Below, in pieces: positions 57,941-64,000 of a stretch of DNA of 64,000 nt. How positions within the stretch are numbered: the first letter of the stretch is position 1; every line of letters begins with the position of its first letter. Source of the stretch: Cercis canadensis (taxonomy: Eukaryota; Streptophyta; Magnoliopsida; Fabales; Fabaceae); the NCBI GenBank assembly GCA_003255065.1, contig QAOA01005762.1:305368-369367 (forward strand). The letters are read 5' to 3'. The translations under genes were made by a program, and so were the position numbers. The notes beneath the pieces were generated by a model. The model did no database searches. It saw only the letters and a list, made by a program, of their open reading frames with translations, and was not told where the DNA came from.

Positions 57941-58746
57941 TTTTGCTAAAAACTTTCTTCACTTGTTGAGAACATAATTGACTTTATGCTCAATGTGATA
58001 TTCAATTTAATATTTTTTTGACTAACCCTAAAAAATAGTCCATCTTTGATAGCTATGTTAATTTATTGGTTTAATTGTAATTTTGGTCCCCTATTTTAAC
58101 CACTTGAACGTTTTGGTCCCCTTTCTTTAAAAATGAACTATTGAGTCCCTCTATATTCATAAAATGTACAAGTTTAGTCCATTTATCTTTAAGTCAAAAT
58201 TCTTAGGTTTATTTCAAGGTGTAAAATTCTCTGATTTATAATCCCACTATTCAGATTGAAGAGCTACGTCTTGTGAATCTCCCAATTAAATTTCAGCTCA
58301 ATCTAACGGTAAAAAAGTCTAAATTTTGTGGTTAGATGAAAAATTATGATTTTGGTATTTTGGGCTGAGTCCCACCGTTAGATCGAGCTAAAATTTAGTA
58401 AGGAGGTTCATAAGATGTAGCCCTTTAATCTGAACGGTGAGATTATGAATCAAAGAATTTTACACCTTGAAATAAACCTAAGAATTTTGACTTAAAGATA
58501 AATGAACTAAAATTGTACATTTTATGAATATAGAGGGACTCAATAGTTCATTTTTAAAGAANGAAGGGGGACCAAAACATTCAAGTAGTTAAAATAGGGA
58601 GACCAAAATTACAATTAAGCCTAATTTATTTAACTAATTTTGCCTCAAACTTTCCTCACTTGTTGAGGACATAATTGACTTTATGCTCAATGTGATATTC
58701 AATTTAATTTTTTTTGACTAACCTAAAAAATAGTCCATCTTTGAAT
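57941..58746. repeat. 110-bp direct repeats on either side of the MITE
   Basis: 57941-58050 and 58637-58746 match (CTTCACTTGTTGAG...ATAGTCCATCTTTGA) with a few changes. The MITE sits between them with its own 9-bp duplication, so it probably inserted into a pre-existing tandem repeat. Confidence 0.85.
58068..58621. mobile_element. Mutator-type foldback MITE, copy 2
   Basis: 554 bp, same family and structure as 43774-44323. Perfect 9-bp target-site duplication TAATTTATT (58059-58067, 58622-58630). An N lies at 58562 near the right end. Confidence 0.92.
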
Positions 58747-58775
58747 TTTATGTTTCCTATTGGGCTTTTTTTTTT

Positions 58776-58845
58776 NNNNNNNNNNNNNNNNNNNNNNNNN
58801 NNNNNNNNNNNNNNNNNNNNNNNNNNNNNNNNNNNNNNNNNNNNN
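58776..58845. other. Assembly gap (70 N)
   Basis: Unknown sequence bounded by poly-T on the left and poly-A on the right; the bounding homopolymers suggest a foldback or A-rich repeat that broke the assembly. Confidence 0.99.
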
Positions 58846-58877
<32 letters not shown>

Positions 58878-59464
58878 GAGAAAGAGGGAAATAGGGAGAC
58901 ATAAAATTGCTAAAATTTAAGAATAAAAAATCAAGAAAGTTTGTGCAAAAAAACAGTTTCTCCAAGATACTAAAAGATTTAGAGCAGTTTAGTATGACTC
59001 TCAATAACAGGTTTTCATATTAAAAGACAAAGTGGATTGGTATGAGAAAAATAAATATAAGTTCACATAAAAACAAAGAAAAAAAGTAAAGTAAACTAAC
59101 TATAGTAAGTACTAGAAAGTGGCACAAACCATATGTGTGGGCAAAAATATAAAATTTAAAACAAAATGATTGGATAGTTAAAAGAAAGGGAGGAAGCAAG
59201 ATAAAGAATCATGAAAGATAAGGAAAATGGACCAAAGATATCTTAAAAATTGTTTTTTATTGTTTATTTTAAATTAAAATCCCATCCCTATCATTAATTT
59301 ATTTAATAGATATTTAAATAATTTAAAATGGACCAACTTATTTCATGGGTTGTTCTCTTTGTTAATAATAAAGATTTCATTATCTAAAACTTAAGATACT
59401 TTTACCCATCATATTTAATACTAATATCTCTCTTTATGTATATAACATTACATTCCTACGTCAT

Positions 59465-59580
59465 CTCGGCTGGTCTTAGATTATCACAGAGCTCTCTTTA
59501 CAAAGAGAATGTCTTGTGTTAGAGATTTTCCTTAGTAAGTTTAACTCCATCCAAGTAATAGTGTTAAGCCAAAGTCATTG
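59465..59580 (+). mobile_element. SINE-like sequence related to 30888-31041
   Basis: Shares TCTCTTTACAAAGAGAAT...TTGTGTTAGAGA with the SINE at 30888-31041. Degenerate; no target-site duplication found. Confidence 0.45.
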
Positions 59581-59961
59581 AGTTATATATATATATATAT
59601 ATGTATATATATTATTATTATTATTTTTCAATCATAATTAGAAAACTAGTTCTTACATCAAATTTTAATAGGGGTAGAATATATTACATGAAGAATTCAT
59701 CTTTATATTCACAACAACAAAAATAAAGTAGGCACTATATAAGTAATTACTTTTAGGGTGTGTATGAACCTAATCAACCCCAATCAAACCAGTTCGATTA
59801 AACCAAAAATAGGATTAACCCAATCATTTTCCTTTTAAAGAGGAGTGATTCCTGTAAATAATGCATTTTTGCAAACTAAAGGCACAATTAAGGCAGATTT
59901 CAAACTATTTCCACCAGTACTGCAGTTTTCTTTTTTACTTTTCCCCTTCAGTGTCGAATTT

Positions 59962-60489
59962 TGGTATCACAGAGAGTGTCAAATTTTTCCCGAGTCTTCC
60001 TTCAAGTGTCGCATTTTCGCAGTGTAAAATTTTTTTTTTTTAAAACAAATTCAAGTGTCGCATTTTGAAGCAGTGGAGAGCCGAATTTTGACAATTGTCT
60101 CCTTCCAAGTGCCGCATTATGGCATTTTGACATTTTTTAATTTTTTAAAAACGGTAATATTTAAATAAATAAGTCAAAAAAAAATATAATAATTGTATAA
60201 ATAAATTGTGAAAGTGTAATATTGANTGGTATCACAAAGAGTGTCAAATTTTTCCTGAGTCTTCTTTCAAGTGTCGCATTTTCGCAGTGTAAAAATTTTT
60301 TTTTTTTAAACAAATTCAAGTGTCGCATTTTGAAGCAGTAGAGAGCCGAATTTTGGCAATTGTCTCCTTCCAAGTGCCGCATTATGACATTTTGACATTT
60401 TTTAATTTTTTAAAAACGGCAATATTTAAATAAATAAGTCAAAAAAAATATAATAATTGTATAAATAAATTGTGAAAGTGTAATATTGA
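59962..60489. repeat. 264-bp direct repeat around the N at 60226 (probable assembly artefact)
   Basis: 59962-60225 and 60227-60489 match with few differences. Inside each unit a short word related to AGTGTCGCATTTT recurs three or four times, a separate older internal repetition. Confidence 0.8.
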
Positions 60490-61219
60490 GTTCAATAGGC
60501 CATTATGCACTGCTATTTTGAGAAATGTAGCTTTTTTCAAAAGCCTAACTAGTTTGTTAGATATCAATACAAGATTGAATTAGTCAATTGGTTTTGATTC
60601 GGTATGAGATAGAGAAGTGAAAACTACTTTACATTTTTCCAATGCATATAATAAAAAAGGGAATGCGAGGGAAAAGTATAGATTAAAGGAGGATAAGAAA
60701 AATGAAGAATGACTAGTTATCTTGCAAATCTTTTCAAGCCTCTAAATCTTTTCTTCTTATACTATTTCTTTTCCCATAAACTTGAGAAACACTTCTTATA
60801 CTATTTTCCTTTCCCAAAAACTTTTGAGAAAAACAGTTTAAACAATCACAATGCAGAATTTTTGCAATATAGTAGACACATTTTCAATTTTCTATTCATA
60901 TATTGAAGATGCAACAAAAGTTACAAAATACAAATTAAAGCTCCGACATAATATCTCACACAAACCCAACCATAGCCTTATTCAAATTCATTTGGTCTCA
61001 CTCGACAAAGACCAATGGATTTCCTTTCCCTTACCCAGACTAGAAACTACAGAAGCCTACAAATTCTGCCACAAGTCAGAAAATTGTAACGTAAATTCCA
61101 AAAAGGAAAAAGAAACAATCAAGAAGAGACCAATATATTGTTTTCTCTCAATCTCACCCCCTTTGATCAAGAAGACACATACAATGTTTTCTTCCCAATC
61201 TCTCATCCCCCTGAACACC

Positions 61220-63230
<2,011 letters not shown>

Positions 63231-63353
63231 GGCTGCAGCTGCAACAGAAAAATGGGGAAGCTCAAGCTTAACCTCTCTGTGTGAGAGAGAGAAGAAGTAA
63301 GGAGGAGGGAGAGTGAGAGGCTCGGAGCGAAGAGAATGGGGATGTGAGGTATC

Positions 63354-63363
63354 TATAAATAGG
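63354..63363 (-). promoter_or_regulatory. TATA box of SAHH
   Basis: On the minus strand CCTATTTATAGAT lies about 125 bp upstream of the ATG; the leader between is rich in CT/TC on the coding strand, as in many strongly expressed plant genes. Confidence 0.55.
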
Positions 63364-64000
63364 TTTGAACGGTGAAATTGACGATCCAGATTGCACTGAG
63401 GTTGGTGGATCACTCTGATTACAGGATCTGGTTTTAGTGAAGTCTTGGTTTCGCTTCGCTATCGCAAATCGGCAGTACTCGTGCTTATTTTTATTAAAAA
63501 AAAAAAAAAGGAAATTTCTTTATTTGCAACGATATATACACACAATAATTTTCTTATAAATTTTTCATGTGATAGAATTTGAGTTGAAATAATTCTATAT
63601 ATTTATTTTTATTTCAATCTAATTTATGAAGAGTTTTGTAGAGAAACATTACATATTAATTAATGAAGGTTTTTTAGGTACTTTATAATATATCATACTG
63701 TATGAAAATAGTCAATGTATAAATAATATGTATATAAATTAATTATTTTTTAGTTTGTTTGAAAAAATAAAATAAAATAAATTTATATATAATAAAATAT
63801 AAAAATTACATATACTTGTCACGTTAATATAGTATGACATACACATATAATATCATAAAATTCATGTTAATCAATATTCTAATTTTATAAAACTATTAGT
63901 AGCTTTGAGTAAGAGTAATAATATATTTTTATACTTTTTACTATATATTTTGTAAATTTTTCATACCATAGAATCTTAATTTAACTAGTTTCATTAAAAG
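63364..64000. other. SAHH upstream region, no gene
   Basis: The first 120 bp are moderately GC-rich and probably promoter. From 63490 on the sequence is very AT-rich with no feature seen. Confidence 0.5.

Larger units (their letters stand above)
55035..58058. other. Intergenic region with repeats, no gene
   Basis: AT-rich. Holds a 170-bp tandem pair (56358-56715), the foldback arm at 57655-57800 and the first copy of the 110-bp repeat that surrounds the MITE at 58068. Confidence 0.5.
58846..61219. other. Intergenic region downstream of SAHH
   Basis: No gene. Includes a SINE-like sequence (59465-59580), AT microsatellite (59586-59610) and a 264-bp repeat pair around the N at 60226. The last few hundred bases (60900-61219) are the likely SAHH 3' UTR. 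Confidence 0.55.

Overview
This is nuclear DNA from a flowering plant, almost certainly a eudicot. It is AT-rich, has spliced genes with GT-AG introns and long intergenic stretches, and is full of plant-type transposable elements (Copia, Ty3/gypsy, hAT, Mutator-like foldbacks, tRNA-derived SINEs) plus a decayed endogenous plant pararetrovirus. I cannot name the species. The window is a draft assembly: it has about fifteen isolated single Ns and one run of 70 Ns (58776-58845). Many single Ns sit exactly between two near-identical direct repeats and look like unmerged contig ends or alleles rather than biology.

Layout. 1-1.9 kb: remnants of minus-strand LTR retrotransposons. 1.9-3.8 kb: a block with a two-exon cysteine-rich thionin-like gene (minus), paralogous to a second block at 28.3-30.5 kb. 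3.9-5.8 kb: a complete defective hAT element. 8.2-11.7 kb: a duplicated block with a solo LTR and the first two exons of an exopolygalacturonase gene. This copy is cut off by an endogenous pararetrovirus (11.7-16.8 kb), which is itself cut off by a Ty3/gypsy LTR plus gag (16.8-18.3 kb). 19.3-24.6 kb: the second copy of the block, carrying the intact seven-exon exopolygalacturonase. 26.0-26.5 kb: an unrecognised 171-codon lysine-rich ORF. 31.5-40.4 kb: a class A heat-shock factor (HsfA5/A4 type) with one intron of about 7.5 kb that holds an LTR retrotransposon, which in turn holds a hAT MITE. 41.8-42.8 kb: a foldback element carrying a captured exon-like fragment. 43.8 and 58.1 kb: two copies of a 550-bp Mutator-type foldback. 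48.7-49.1 kb: a RALF peptide-hormone gene. 61.2-63.2 kb: S-adenosylhomocysteine hydrolase (minus), complete in two exons.

The genes are ordinary unlinked plant genes: pectin degradation, stress transcription, peptide signalling, the methyl cycle and defence-type peptides. They do not form a pathway. The main interest is the history recorded in the repeats: two gene duplications, a solo LTR with its empty site preserved in the paralogous block, nested insertions with intact target-site duplications, and an exon-2 reading frame in one thionin-like copy that was shifted and then restored by indels. I did not find a convincing new biological system, tRNA or rRNA genes, or a CRISPR array.
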